A stretch of DNA of 64,000 nt from Gloeocapsa sp. DLM2.Bin57. GTDB taxonomy: Bacteria > Cyanobacteriota > Cyanobacteriia > Cyanobacteriales > Gloeocapsaceae. The translations under genes were made by a program, and so were the position numbers. The notes under the pieces were generated by a model that saw only the letters and a list, made by a program, of their open reading frames with translations, did not search any database and was not told where the DNA came from. Numbering within the stretch: position 1 is the first letter of the stretch; each line of letters begins with the position of its first letter. This document shows positions 54,904 to 63,881 of this stretch, one piece after another. Location of the stretch: contig RECR01000043.1 of the NCBI GenBank assembly GCA_007693955.1, forward strand, positions 16,490-80,489, written 5' to 3'.

Positions 54904-55356
54904 CTAAATCGGTAAGTCATCAAGAATTGAGCGTACTTTCATCAGGATTTCTCCGAGTCTATTTTTACCAGTTCCATCTTGACCACATCCCCAATAATAA
55001 TCTACTGGTGAATTTTCGATGATTAATTCTTCTTGAGTAGCTAATAAAATTTGGCGTATATCTGAATGTGTTTGAAACTTTGTCAAGACAGCATTAAACA
55101 TGACCTCATCTTTAACCTGATCCCAATCGGGACGCATGTAGTGAGAGCGATCGCGTCCTTTGGCTGCAGCTTCTTTAGGTGTTTGTGCTTCACTAATAGA
55201 TAAAGACCAATCTGGTTCAGTGGTAATAAATTTTTGCGCTTGATAATAATGTTCACTAGTTTTCCACCAACGGTTATCCAGATAAAAACCGTACTCAGCA
55301 AAATTGGAAAAGCAGCCATAAGGTGGCTCACTAGCTTTATAAAAGTAAATAGTCAT
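54904..55356 (-). CDS. NADAR family protein (YbiA/DUF1768)
   Basis: 150 residues. The pattern is clear: GCFSNFAEYGFYLDNRWWKTSEHYYQAQKF, then DYYWGCGQDGTGKNRLGEILMKVR. NADAR proteins are N-glycosidases acting on ADP-ribose-linked or riboflavin-precursor substrates; E. coli YbiA acts on riboflavin intermediates and others reverse DNA or RNA guanine ADP-ribosylation. Its start overlaps the end of the DUF4335 gene by four bases (ATGA), showing translational coupling. Confidence 0.92.
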   Translation of the reverse strand: MTIYFYKASEPPYGCFSNFAEYGFYLDNRWWKTSEHYYQAQKFITTEPDWSLSISEAQTPKEAAAKGRDRSHYMRPDWDQVKDEVMFNAVLTKFQTHSDIRQILLATQEELIIENSPVDYYWGCGQDGTGKNRLGEILMKVRSILDDLPI

Positions 55357-55988
55357 GGGGAAGTAGTGGGGTTAGGATTATCCTCACTTTCGTTTAGGGG
55401 AATAGTTTCTGTTGTTCCTTCTAGTGGTTGGGGTTGAGGTTCACGCACTACAGGAGGTTCGATGAGAAAAGCGGCGATCGCTGTTAAAGCTACTGTCGCC
55501 ATACCTACAAAAGCGGGTACAGTGCGCGCTACTAGAGGTTGTCCATCTTGTCGATGACGTCTAGATAAAGGCTCTAAAGGTACGCCCAAATCTGGTAGAG
55601 TAGAGCTATCTAGAAGAAACTGGTCAATAATTTCGAGAAGATCGAACAATTCTACTGTGGTTAAATCGATTTCTATGGCTTCTTCTGTATAGTCTTTAGT
55701 TTTTTGCCAAGTCAAACGATGAAGATAACCATTAGGTTTAAGATGAATCAAATCTGACTCTAAATTAAGGGTTTGGGGATGATGTAACCCACTGAGTAAA
55801 TCTTGTGCGTAAGCGCTAACTACCTTAACTAGATTCTCTAAAAAAACTCTACCACCAGTAAGAGTTGTCTCTGAACTGACAATCTTGCATTCAGCATTTA
55901 AGAGAATATCTAGATTAAACCCTTCATTACTTAACCCTTCTAAAACCAGATTACAATTAGAGGAGTAATATTGACGATTAGTATTCAT
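55353..55988 (-). CDS. DUF4335 protein
   Basis: 211 residues of a cyanobacterial family. Opening QYYSSNCNLVLEGLSNEG, a middle LTWQKTKDYTEEAIEIDLTTVELFDLLEIIDQFLLDS, and a hydrophobic helix (about 165-185, FVGMATVALTAIAAFLI) with a proline-rich tail, so possibly membrane-anchored. In cyanobacteria DUF4335 commonly follows DUF3038, as here (six-base gap). Function unknown. Confidence 0.82.
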   Translation of the reverse strand: MNTNRQYYSSNCNLVLEGLSNEGFNLDILLNAECKIVSSETTLTGGRVFLENLVKVVSAYAQDLLSGLHHPQTLNLESDLIHLKPNGYLHRLTWQKTKDYTEEAIEIDLTTVELFDLLEIIDQFLLDSSTLPDLGVPLEPLSRRHRQDGQPLVARTVPAFVGMATVALTAIAAFLIEPPVVREPQPQPLEGTTETIPLNESEDNPNPTTSP

Positions 55989-55994
55989 TGTTGT

Positions 55995-56627
55995 TTAATT
56001 AACCTCTCCATCCCATAAACTCATCCATAATCTTTCTATCCCTCTACTACCACTAGATAATAGTAATTGAGTCAATATAGATAAAGCCAACTCATTTAAC
56101 ATATCTTCGTCATTGAGATAATTGGTTACTTTAACGCGACGGGGATTCATGCGTTTAGCAAAATTATTTCTAAATCTTTCTAGATAGCCCGAGAGATGAT
56201 AATGATTATCTATGGGTAATCCTTTATCTTGCATTAGTTTAGCGTCGATCAGATGTTGACGTATTTTTACTTCTAAAGATTTGGCTAAATAATGGATAAT
56301 AATTACCAAAGCTTTGACTTCCTCCATATTGAGATAATTACGTTTATAAGAACGACGCAAGGGATTAGTACAGCGCAAACGCCATAAAAAGATTCTACTT
56401 TTGATTATATCCTTTAAGCCTAACTGTTGAGCTAACTGTAAAATTCTTTCTGTTTCACCTACGTTTAAAGCTTCTAATCCCAATAACATTAAATCAATTT
56501 TTTGATGAACTACAGGGGAGAAATGACTAAGGTTTGCTGAGACTATCGGTAATTGTTGTCTAATTTCTGCTGTTGGTATTTCTGCTATATGAGAGTCAGA
56601 TTTAAGGTTGATTGAGTATCCAGTCAT
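55995..56627 (-). CDS. DUF3038 protein
   Basis: 210 residues, largely helical and basic: HQKIDLMLLGLEALNVGETERILQLAQQL, then RIFLWRLRCTNPLRRSYKR, where the arginine cluster is typical. DUF3038 is a cyanobacterial family of unknown function, usually paired with DUF4335. Ten bases after the Uma2 gene. No signal peptide. Confidence 0.82.
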   Translation of the reverse strand: MTGYSINLKSDSHIAEIPTAEIRQQLPIVSANLSHFSPVVHQKIDLMLLGLEALNVGETERILQLAQQLGLKDIIKSRIFLWRLRCTNPLRRSYKRNYLNMEEVKALVIIIHYLAKSLEVKIRQHLIDAKLMQDKGLPIDNHYHLSGYLERFRNNFAKRMNPRRVKVTNYLNDEDMLNELALSILTQLLLSSGSRGIERLWMSLWDGEVN

Positions 56628-56637
56628 ATTGTTTATA

Positions 56638-57186
56638 TTATAATATATTTTCTAAATCCAGAACAAAACCTGGTAACACCTCTTCTCTAGATAATTCCCC
56701 GGGATTAACCATAACCACGGTTGATCTTTGGGGGTGATAAATTTCCACAATTTTATTAATAGGGTCGATTAACCATCCCAAACGTGCACCATTATTTATA
56801 TATTCTTGCATTTTATTCCTCAAATCACCAAGATTATCCGAAGGTGAACGCAATTCAACCAGAAAATCAGGACAAAGATTAGGGGTTAATGCTTCCCAAG
56901 AACTTATATTCAGCCAAGAAGCATCAGGAGATCTAATCCCACCATTGGGTAAACTAAAACCTGTAGCTGCATTAAAAGTTTTACCTAATTTAGTTTGCTT
57001 ATTCCAGAGACGAAGTTGAAAGCTAATCTGATCATTACGATCGCCTGTTTCTCCTCCCCTAGGTGAGATGATGAGTAAATCTCCTGTTGCAGTTAGTTCT
57101 AACTGAGTATCAGGATTTAGTGCTACAATTTGACTAAATGTTTCTGAATGCAGTTGTAATAAGGGCTCTAACTTCAGGGTGATCAT
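56638..57186 (-). CDS. Uma2 family (DUF820) putative endonuclease
   Basis: 182 residues: ISPRGGETGDRNDQISFQLRLWN, RSPDASWL, PDFLVELRSPSDNLGDLRNKM, EYINNGARLGWLIDP and a VLPGFVLDLENI end. Same PD-(D/E)XK-like type as 25101-25673. It lies two bases after the M23 gene, a tight place for a normally independent accessory gene. Confidence 0.88.
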   Translation of the reverse strand: MITLKLEPLLQLHSETFSQIVALNPDTQLELTATGDLLIISPRGGETGDRNDQISFQLRLWNKQTKLGKTFNAATGFSLPNGGIRSPDASWLNISSWEALTPNLCPDFLVELRSPSDNLGDLRNKMQEYINNGARLGWLIDPINKIVEIYHPQRSTVVMVNPGELSREEVLPGFVLDLENIL

Positions 57187-57188
57187 GA

Positions 57189-58070
57189 TTAACCTTGGTT
57201 AAAAAAATGCTCGGGAAGACCAAAAAACCGACGACGTAGCAGAGAATTAACTTGATTAGGCATTTGTAGAGCAAAATTTACAGGAAAACTATCTATCTCT
57301 ACTAATGATTCTAACTGACGAGGTGCTCTTTGATAGTCTGATGGTTTGAGTTTAGTTAAAGCTGCTTTTTCTGCTAAATCTTTAAGCATTTTATCATGAG
57401 CTTGGGCTAATAATTGGCTAGGATCTGTAGCAACCCATATACCTTGTTCTAATTCTCGCCATTCAAAATGTAAATGAGGTCCTGTGGACATTCCTGTATT
57501 GCCAGATAATCCAATAACTGTACCTTCTTTGACGTATTCCCCTGGTTGAACAAAAATCTGAGAAAGATGAGCGTAACGAGATTCTCTGGTATTCTGTTGA
57601 TGACGTATAATGACAATTAAGCCATAACCATTTAAATCACGTGCGGTTTCTATTTTACCATCAGCTACAGCTACAATAGGTGTTCCAATTGGTACTGGAA
57701 AGTCCACCCCTTCATGGAGTTGAGACATTCCAGATAAAGGATTAATACGCCAACCAAAGTTAGAATTTACATTGATCGGAGTAGTTAAAGGATAACCTAT
57801 TTCTACATTTAATTTAGCAAGTTTATGATAATTATTTACGATTGGTTGAGTCGTAGTTGACTCAACTGCTGCTTGAGGTTGAGTAAAAATTACTTTAGGT
57901 GGTTCTATTTCTTTAGCTGGTGGATTACCATAGTCTTGTGTATCTAGAAAGTTATTTTTGCTAGCTAGTATCACCTCAGATTTAGCTGAAGCTTGATAAT
58001 ATAGCCAATTAGTAGCTAGAAAACCTAGACTAGTAATAATAATCAGTTTATTAAATAGAGATTTGCTCAT
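57189..58070 (-). CDS. M23-family peptidoglycan endopeptidase (LytM-like)
   Basis: 293 residues from the ATG at 58070 (MSKSLFNK); a GTG three codons earlier is also possible and would overlap birA. One N-terminal membrane helix or signal, a variable linker, then the LytM domain (about 95-215) with zinc motifs: HEGVDFPVPIGTPI (His and Asp) and the HLHFEWR triad (HxH). It cleaves peptide cross-bridges in the wall, or is a regulatory factor; motifs look intact. Two bases separate it from Uma2. Confidence 0.9.
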   Translation of the reverse strand: MSKSLFNKLIIITSLGFLATNWLYYQASAKSEVILASKNNFLDTQDYGNPPAKEIEPPKVIFTQPQAAVESTTTQPIVNNYHKLAKLNVEIGYPLTTPINVNSNFGWRINPLSGMSQLHEGVDFPVPIGTPIVAVADGKIETARDLNGYGLIVIIRHQQNTRESRYAHLSQIFVQPGEYVKEGTVIGLSGNTGMSTGPHLHFEWRELEQGIWVATDPSQLLAQAHDKMLKDLAEKAALTKLKPSDYQRAPRQLESLVEIDSFPVNFALQMPNQVNSLLRRRFFGLPEHFFNQG

Positions 58071-58075
58071 TTTCC

Positions 58076-58849
58076 TCACAGATCACACTCGGATATTTTT
58101 AATATTTCTTTACATGAATAACCAAGTTTGATTGTACCTGGTTGCAGAAAAATTGCAACACTAGCACCTGAAGAAAATAAGCGAATCCCTAATTCTCCCT
58201 TGTCATTTACCCCGATAATTACCCCTGGAGATTGATTCAGGATGATTTCTTGTCCTAAATTACTCAATAACTGATGATAAGCATCTAGAACAGGTTTAAT
58301 CCCTTGTTGTAGATAATAATCATAACCTGAGAAAATACCTGTCAAAGTTAGTTTAGCTAAGTCAGTAAGAGTAAATTGAGAAGCTATCTCTTCAAGATTA
58401 ATACCCGTAGGCGGTACCGGATTAGTATAATTTATCCCTACCCCAACTACCCCATAAGTAATGATTCCCTGACATACCCTGGTTTCGATTTTGATTCCCC
58501 CAAGTTTACGTCCCTGTAAAATTAAATCATTGGGCCATTTTAGTAAAATAGGTAAATCTAGAGTTCGCAATCGTTGCGCGATACCCCAAGCTACCGCAAT
58601 AGTTAAATGAGGTCCGCAATTAACCTCTAAATCTAAGGGTAACCCTAGAGAAAGGTATAATCCACCTGGTGGAGACTCCCACACTCTCCCCCATTGTCCC
58701 CGACCTGCGCTTTGTTGTAAAGCGATCGCTACTCTAGGTAAACTGTATTTTTGGTCGATAAGTTCCCATAATTTCTGATTGGTAGAAGGAATATCCTGGA
58801 AAATATCTACATCCCTAACTACTTGTTTTAAGTCTTCTAAATTCATCAA
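58076..58849 (-). CDS. birA: Biotin–acetyl-CoA-carboxylase ligase (BirA)
   Basis: 257 residues, without the N-terminal repressor helix-turn-helix found in E. coli. Motifs: the biotinyl-AMP loop GRGQWGRVWESPPGGLYLS and KWPNDLILQGRKLGGIKIE. It attaches biotin to the carboxyl carrier of acetyl-CoA carboxylase. Its start overlaps the end of the transketolase-like gene by 35 bases. An in-frame ATG one codon in (58846) is equally possible. Confidence 0.92.
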   Translation of the reverse strand: MMNLEDLKQVVRDVDIFQDIPSTNQKLWELIDQKYSLPRVAIALQQSAGRGQWGRVWESPPGGLYLSLGLPLDLEVNCGPHLTIAVAWGIAQRLRTLDLPILLKWPNDLILQGRKLGGIKIETRVCQGIITYGVVGVGINYTNPVPPTGINLEEIASQFTLTDLAKLTLTGIFSGYDYYLQQGIKPVLDAYHQLLSNLGQEIILNQSPGVIIGVNDKGELGIRLFSSGASVAIFLQPGTIKLGYSCKEILKISECDL

Positions 58850-60683
58850 CTAAACTTAACGTATCTAAACCATGACAAGCTAAAACCTCTTGATTTTGTC
58901 CACATTGAGGGATAGTATCTAAACCCAATTTACGAAATTTAACCCCTGATAATAAACCCAATTGGGCTAATTCTACCGCGATTCTATCTCCTTGTCCTCC
59001 AATCAGATAATGATTGTCTAGAGTCACGATTAATCCACACCCTGCGACAATATCTCTTAACCAATCAGGATCTACATAATTCAACCAGGGTAAATTAACC
59101 ACTTTGAGTTGGAAATTATCTTCTTGTGCTAAGATTTGGGCTGCGTTATAAGCTTGAGATAATAAAATCGGTCCATATGCAAAGATAACCCCATCAGTAA
59201 CTTGGGGATTGTATATAGCTACACCTTTACCTAACTCTAGGGGATAATCACCGTTATACTGATAGGGAATTTCCCAGGGAATAGATATTAACCGTAAATA
59301 AGAACTAGTCTCACAGACATTAACACAGTAGTCTAAAGCTAAATCTACCTCAAGAGGACAACTAGGTTCAATCATCACTAATCCTGGGATTCCCCCTAAA
59401 GCAGAAATATCTCTTACTGATTGGTGAGAATGTCCCGGACCTCCTGGTAATAAACCCGCTAAAGATCCCACATAGATAATTTTAGTCTTCTCTGTAGCGT
59501 TATTATAAATCTGTTCGTTAGGACGAGTAGAAAGAAAACAAGCAAAAGAATGAACTATGGGTAATAATCCCTTGATCGCCATTCCACCAGCTTGAGAAAC
59601 CAGATCTTGTTCAGCTATTCCACATTCAAAAAAGCGATCGCTAAACTGTTGGGAAAAGGGAATTAAACCACAATCTAAGACTAAATCAGCGTCTAAAACT
59701 ACTAGATTAGGGTTTTGCTTAGCTTGTTTAACTAAAGCTTCCCCATAAGCGGGTATTAGTCTTTCTAAAGGGGGTGAAGATTGACTAGGGGTTATCTCAA
59801 CTGTTTCTAACTGTACTCCTGGGGTTTTAGCGATTAATTCTTGAACCGCTTTTGTATATGTTTCATCATCAGGTGCACCACTATGAAAGGGATATAATGT
59901 ATCTTCAGGTTTCATCGCGGTATGTTCCATAAAAGAAACACCCTTCCCCTTGATGGTATCAGCGATAATAATTTTAGGGCGATCTCTAACTGTTTCTAAC
60001 TCACTAATCACCTTAGCTAAAGCGTTAAAGTCATGACCATCACAACGACGCACTATCCAACCATAAGCTGTTAATTTGGCGGCTAAATCCCCTAAATCAC
60101 TAACTTTACTCACCCAAGTATCTGATTGCAACTTATTATGGTCGATAATTACCGTAAGTTCATCTAACTGGTGATTTACCGCGGATACCAGAGATTCCCA
60201 AAACTGTCCTTCCTGTAATTCTCCATCTCCCGTTAACACATAGACTTTACTATCTATCCCCAATAAGCGATTAGCTTGAATCATTCCCTTCGCTTTAGAG
60301 ATACCCATACCCAATGAACCTGTATTAGTAGCGATACAAGGTAAAGAAAGATCAGGATGTCCCGGAAGTCCGTTTAATCTTCTCAACTGATGGATTAACT
60401 CAAAATCTAACAACCCTAAAGCAGTAGCTACCGCGTAAAACCCTGGTACATCGTGACCTTTAGAAGAGAAATAAATATCTTGTCGGAGACGAATTTTATG
60501 TAAAAATAGCCAAGTTACGATATCTAAACTGCTAAAACTACTCCCTATATGACCTGAACCAGCTTTTTTAATGGCGTAAAGAGTATTAATTCTACAGCAA
60601 TTAGCCAATAATTCGGTGTTTTCTGGTTGGAGTTTAACGATTCGTTGTAATTCGGCAAAAGGTACAAAATATAAGTCTGTCAT
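58815..60683 (-). CDS. Transketolase-like thiamine-diphosphate enzyme, short form
   Basis: 622 residues. Thiamine-binding GDGELQEGQFWE with a following IDHNKLQSD, the GSGHIGSSFSSLDI substrate site, the catalytic-type Glu in CGIAEQDLVSQAGG, and a C-terminal domain with a late DNHYLIGGQGDRIA. It is shorter than the Calvin-cycle transketolase (about 660-670) and has a long N-terminal extension. This form, also seen split in two genes in other bacteria, is found in secondary pathways. A deoxyxylulose-phosphate synthase was considered, but the GDGELQEGQ motif is of transketolase type. Substrates unknown. Confidence 0.8.
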   Translation of the reverse strand: MTDLYFVPFAELQRIVKLQPENTELLANCCRINTLYAIKKAGSGHIGSSFSSLDIVTWLFLHKIRLRQDIYFSSKGHDVPGFYAVATALGLLDFELIHQLRRLNGLPGHPDLSLPCIATNTGSLGMGISKAKGMIQANRLLGIDSKVYVLTGDGELQEGQFWESLVSAVNHQLDELTVIIDHNKLQSDTWVSKVSDLGDLAAKLTAYGWIVRRCDGHDFNALAKVISELETVRDRPKIIIADTIKGKGVSFMEHTAMKPEDTLYPFHSGAPDDETYTKAVQELIAKTPGVQLETVEITPSQSSPPLERLIPAYGEALVKQAKQNPNLVVLDADLVLDCGLIPFSQQFSDRFFECGIAEQDLVSQAGGMAIKGLLPIVHSFACFLSTRPNEQIYNNATEKTKIIYVGSLAGLLPGGPGHSHQSVRDISALGGIPGLVMIEPSCPLEVDLALDYCVNVCETSSYLRLISIPWEIPYQYNGDYPLELGKGVAIYNPQVTDGVIFAYGPILLSQAYNAAQILAQEDNFQLKVVNLPWLNYVDPDWLRDIVAGCGLIVTLDNHYLIGGQGDRIAVELAQLGLLSGVKFRKLGLDTIPQCGQNQEVLACHGLDTLSLVDEFRRLKTSS

Positions 60684-60695
60684 GTTTGATTTTGA

Positions 60696-60953
60696 TTAAT
60701 CTTTGAGATTAAGTTTCTGTCGTACTTCTTCAATAGCTGAACTTAATTGAGAGATTTTTGCTTCGAGATTTTCGGTTATTTCTTCTTGTGGGAGAGGTTT
60801 AGAGTCTAACTCTTCTTCTAAAGGTTGAGTCTGTTTTGGTTCAGAGATTTCGTTAGATTTAGAACCAATCACGATACCAACTACTGTACCAACTAAACCT
60901 CCAATAACTGTACCGAGGAGAAAACCACCCCCAAAATTATCGCCTTTACTCAT
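60696..60953 (-). CDS. Small glycine-rich membrane protein with coiled coil
   Basis: 85 residues: a glycine-rich helix (about 8-30, GGGFLLGTVIGGLVGTVVGIVIGS; small-residue spacing) resembling the YtxH family, then an acidic linker and a C-terminal coiled-coil heptad (ENLEAKISQLSSAIEEVRQKL). Twelve bases after its stop comes the transketolase-like gene. Membrane location is likely, function unknown. Confidence 0.75.
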   Translation of the reverse strand: MSKGDNFGGGFLLGTVIGGLVGTVVGIVIGSKSNEISEPKQTQPLEEELDSKPLPQEEITENLEAKISQLSSAIEEVRQKLNLKD

Positions 60954-61010
60954 AGTTTATAAACCTCAATGTTAATGTAAAAGAAACATAGATTTTAATT
61001 TTAGATCGAT

Positions 61011-61502
61011 ATGCAGCCACATCCAGATTCTAACGACAAAATAGCCTTAAAATGTGTGGTTATAACCGTAAGTGATACCAGGAGTTTTGCAGACGATCAC
61101 AGTGGAAACTTAATTAAATCCCTGTTACGGGATGCGGGACATTTAACCGTTGGTTATCAAATTATACCCGATCTACCAGGAGAAATTATAGCCCAGTTAA
61201 CCACCTGGCAAAAAGTAGATGTCATAATTTTAAATGGTGGAACTGGTATCAGTAAACGAGATCAAACTGTAGATGTAGTTGAAGTAGTGCTAGAACAAAT
61301 ACTTCCTGGATTTGGTGAGTTATTCAGGATGTTAAGTTATCAAACCATTGGTTCAAGAGCGATGGCTTCTAGAGCTATAGCAGGAGTATATCAAGAAAAA
61401 CTGATATTTTGCCTCCCTGGTTCTACTAATGGCGTTAAACTAGCGATGGAGAAGCTAATTATACCTGAACTAATTCATCTGAACCAACAAATCAAACAAT
61501 GA
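61011..61502 (+). CDS. moaB: Molybdenum cofactor biosynthesis protein MoaB/Mog-type
   Basis: 163 residues. VVITVSDTRSFADDHSG, NGGTGISKRDQTVDVV and the FCLPGSTNGVKLAMEKL ending fit MoaB/MogA-type molybdopterin adenylyltransferases. It adds AMP to molybdopterin before metal insertion. Overlaps the next gene by four bases. Related to moeB at 7.8 kb by pathway, not by position. Confidence 0.92.
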   Translation: MQPHPDSNDKIALKCVVITVSDTRSFADDHSGNLIKSLLRDAGHLTVGYQIIPDLPGEIIAQLTTWQKVDVIILNGGTGISKRDQTVDVVEVVLEQILPGFGELFRMLSYQTIGSRAMASRAIAGVYQEKLIFCLPGSTNGVKLAMEKLIIPELIHLNQQIKQ

Positions 61503-62845
61503 CCCTAATTACCAGTCCACAATCACTACAACCAGAACAAGCATTAGAATTATTAGAGGGAATTATCGCCCTATCTCAAGCAGATGGAGTGTCTGTAAGC
61601 TTAAGAGCGCAAGAAGAAACCTTATCAAGATTTTCGGAAAATCAACTGAGTCAAAATATGGAAAAAACTAAACTCAGTGTGAGTATAACCAGTTATTTTG
61701 GTCAGCGTAGTGCTTCTGCTAATACAACAGAAATAACTCCAGAAAGTCTTCAGTCAACCCGAGAACGTTCAGAAAGTTTAGCACGTTTAGCGCCTGTTGA
61801 TCCCGAATGGGTTGAGTTACTCCCTCCCCAAAGTTATGAACATAGGTTAGCTGGTTATAGTGAAGTAACGGCTAATTTTTCTCCTTTAGCTAGGGGTGAA
61901 ATCGTCGCTAAAGTCTGTAATCAAGCCAGAATAGCGGGAGTAGAAACTTCAGGTACTGTTAGTACAGATGTATCATTATTGGCGATCGCTAATTCAGCAG
62001 GATTGAGAGCCACGGGTATTACTACAGAAGCTGATTTTAGCGTTACTGCTAAACAAGATAATGGCTCAAGTTGGTTACAAAGTTCAGCCATAGATATCAC
62101 AGACTTACAGTTTACAGAGATAACCGCAAAAGTAATCGAAAGGGCGATCGCCTCAAAAAATCCCCGAGAAGTTGCACCAGGATTTTATCCCGTAGTGTTT
62201 GAAGGTGCAGCATTTGCGAGTTTATTACCCTGGGTAATTTGGAATCTTTCCGCGAGAGAAGCGGATGAAGGGCGATCGTTTATGTCTCGTTTTGACGCTG
62301 AAGGTAACCTAATTGGTAATCGTATCGGAGAACAGTTATTTAGTCCTCTAATACAAGTAAATCGTCAACCCACCCACCCCCTTTTACAAGCTAGGACATT
62401 TTGCAGTAACGGAATACCCAACCAGGATTTAACTATTATTAAAGATGGTATCCCCGAAACCTTATCCTATAGTCGCTATTGGGCGCAAAAAATGGGGACA
62501 GTATCTCAAGGAGACTTATACCCCATTGTCATGACAGGATCAGACCAAACTACCGCCGATTTAATCGCTCAAACCGAGAGAGGTATTTTAGTTTCCCGAG
62601 CGTGGTACGTACGTTACGTCAATCCTCGTACCCTAGAAGTAACAGGAATGACTCGTGATGGTACATTTTGGCTAGAAGATGGTCAAATCGCCTATCCTAT
62701 TAAAAATCTTCGCTTTAATCAAAGTTTACCAGCTATGCTTAAGGATGTAGAACAAGTCAGTCAAGTACAACGCTATGGGGGAATAGTTGTCCCTGGAGTT
62801 AAGGTAAGCTCTTTTTGCTTTACAAGTATTACTGATAGCGTTTAA
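61499..62845 (+). CDS. TldD/PmbA family protein, TldE (PmbA) type
   Basis: 448 residues with the PmbA pattern: SVSLRAQEETLSRFSENQLSQN, GSRSAGEV-like middle and a C-terminal GIVVPGVKVSSFCF. I found no HExxxH zinc motif, so this is the TldE-type subunit, which works with TldD to cleave peptides such as microcin or CcdA in E. coli. The TldD partner is not in the window. ATGA overlap with moaB. Confidence 0.85.
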   Translation: MTLITSPQSLQPEQALELLEGIIALSQADGVSVSLRAQEETLSRFSENQLSQNMEKTKLSVSITSYFGQRSASANTTEITPESLQSTRERSESLARLAPVDPEWVELLPPQSYEHRLAGYSEVTANFSPLARGEIVAKVCNQARIAGVETSGTVSTDVSLLAIANSAGLRATGITTEADFSVTAKQDNGSSWLQSSAIDITDLQFTEITAKVIERAIASKNPREVAPGFYPVVFEGAAFASLLPWVIWNLSAREADEGRSFMSRFDAEGNLIGNRIGEQLFSPLIQVNRQPTHPLLQARTFCSNGIPNQDLTIIKDGIPETLSYSRYWAQKMGTVSQGDLYPIVMTGSDQTTADLIAQTERGILVSRAWYVRYVNPRTLEVTGMTRDGTFWLEDGQIAYPIKNLRFNQSLPAMLKDVEQVSQVQRYGGIVVPGVKVSSFCFTSITDSV

Positions 62846-62855
62846 GATTCTAAAT

Positions 62856-63881
62856 CTATAAATACCCGAGATGTTGATAAGCAGTTACACTCGCTACCCT
62901 TCCCCGAGGAGTTCTTTGCAGATAACCTATTTGTAATAAATAAGGTTCGTAAACCTCTTCGATGGTTTTTTTATCCTCTCCTGTAGCAGCAGCAATCGTC
63001 TCTAAACCTACAGGTCCTCCTTGAAACTGTTCAATAATTGTCTGCATAATTAGGCGATCGATCCAGTCTAAACCCATTTGATCAATCGCTAGTAAATCTA
63101 AAGCTTCTACTGCGATCGCCGCGTCAATAGAGGTGATTTGTTTAACCTGAGTATAATCGCGAACTCTTTTTAACAAACGATTAGCAATACGCGGTGTACC
63201 ACGAGCACGAAGGGCGATCGCTTCTGCTCCTTGAGAGGTAAGATTAATCTTTAAAATACTCGCACTGCGTAATAAAATTGTACTTAACTCTGCTGAATCA
63301 TAATAGCGTAACCGCTGAATCAAACCAAAGCGATCGCGCAAAGGTGAAGTCAAAGCACCAATTTTAGTAGTTGCACCTACTAGAGTAAAAGGAGCAAGAG
63401 AAATGCTCCTAGTTCTAGTATTTTGACCTTTACCGATGGTTAAATCAATGCGATAATCTTCCATCGCACTATATAATAACTCTTCACTAGTGCGATTGAG
63501 TCGGTGAATTTCATCGATAAATAATAAATCCTTCGGTTGGAGATTAATTAATAAGCCTAGAATATCTCTAGGTCTTTCTAAAGCAGGTGCTGCGGTAATC
63601 TTACAATTTACCCCCATTTCAGCAGCTAAAATCAAAGAGATAGTAGTCTTACCCAATCCAGGAGGACCATAAAGTAAGAGATGATCTAAAGATTCTCCCC
63701 TAGTTTGTGCTGCTTGAATCGCGATAGTCAGTATTTGTTTTAATTCTGTTTGACCGATATAATCTACTAGTCTTTCTGGTCTGACTTTAGCTTCTTTAGT
63801 GATTAATTCCTCTGAGGTTGCTATGGGATTGAGCAAATTATCGTTATCTTGATCTAATTTTTTACTCCTCTTAATCGCCAT
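62856..63881 (-). CDS. ruvB: Holliday junction branch-migration ATPase RuvB
   Basis: 341 residues. Walker [11 protein letters not shown], Walker [10 protein letters not shown], sensor [18 protein letters not shown] and the arginine finger, then the winged helix with TPRGRV. It drives branch migration with RuvA, which is not in the window. Convergent with the TldE-type gene at ten bases. A TATACT (63931-63936) in the 119 bases upstream could be a -10 box on the plus strand for a gene beyond the window. Confidence 0.97.
   Translation of the reverse strand: MAIKRSKKLDQDNDNLLNPIATSEELITKEAKVRPERLVDYIGQTELKQILTIAIQAAQTRGESLDHLLLYGPPGLGKTTISLILAAEMGVNCKITAAPALERPRDILGLLINLQPKDLLFIDEIHRLNRTSEELLYSAMEDYRIDLTIGKGQNTRTRSISLAPFTLVGATTKIGALTSPLRDRFGLIQRLRYYDSAELSTILLRSASILKINLTSQGAEAIALRARGTPRIANRLLKRVRDYTQVKQITSIDAAIAVEALDLLAIDQMGLDWIDRLIMQTIIEQFQGGPVGLETIAAATGEDKKTIEEVYEPYLLQIGYLQRTPRGRVASVTAYQHLGYL

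Noticed and set aside
58815..60683. Deoxyxylulose-5-phosphate synthase
   Set aside because: The thiamine site reads GDGELQEGQ and the substrate-site order is of transketolase type.
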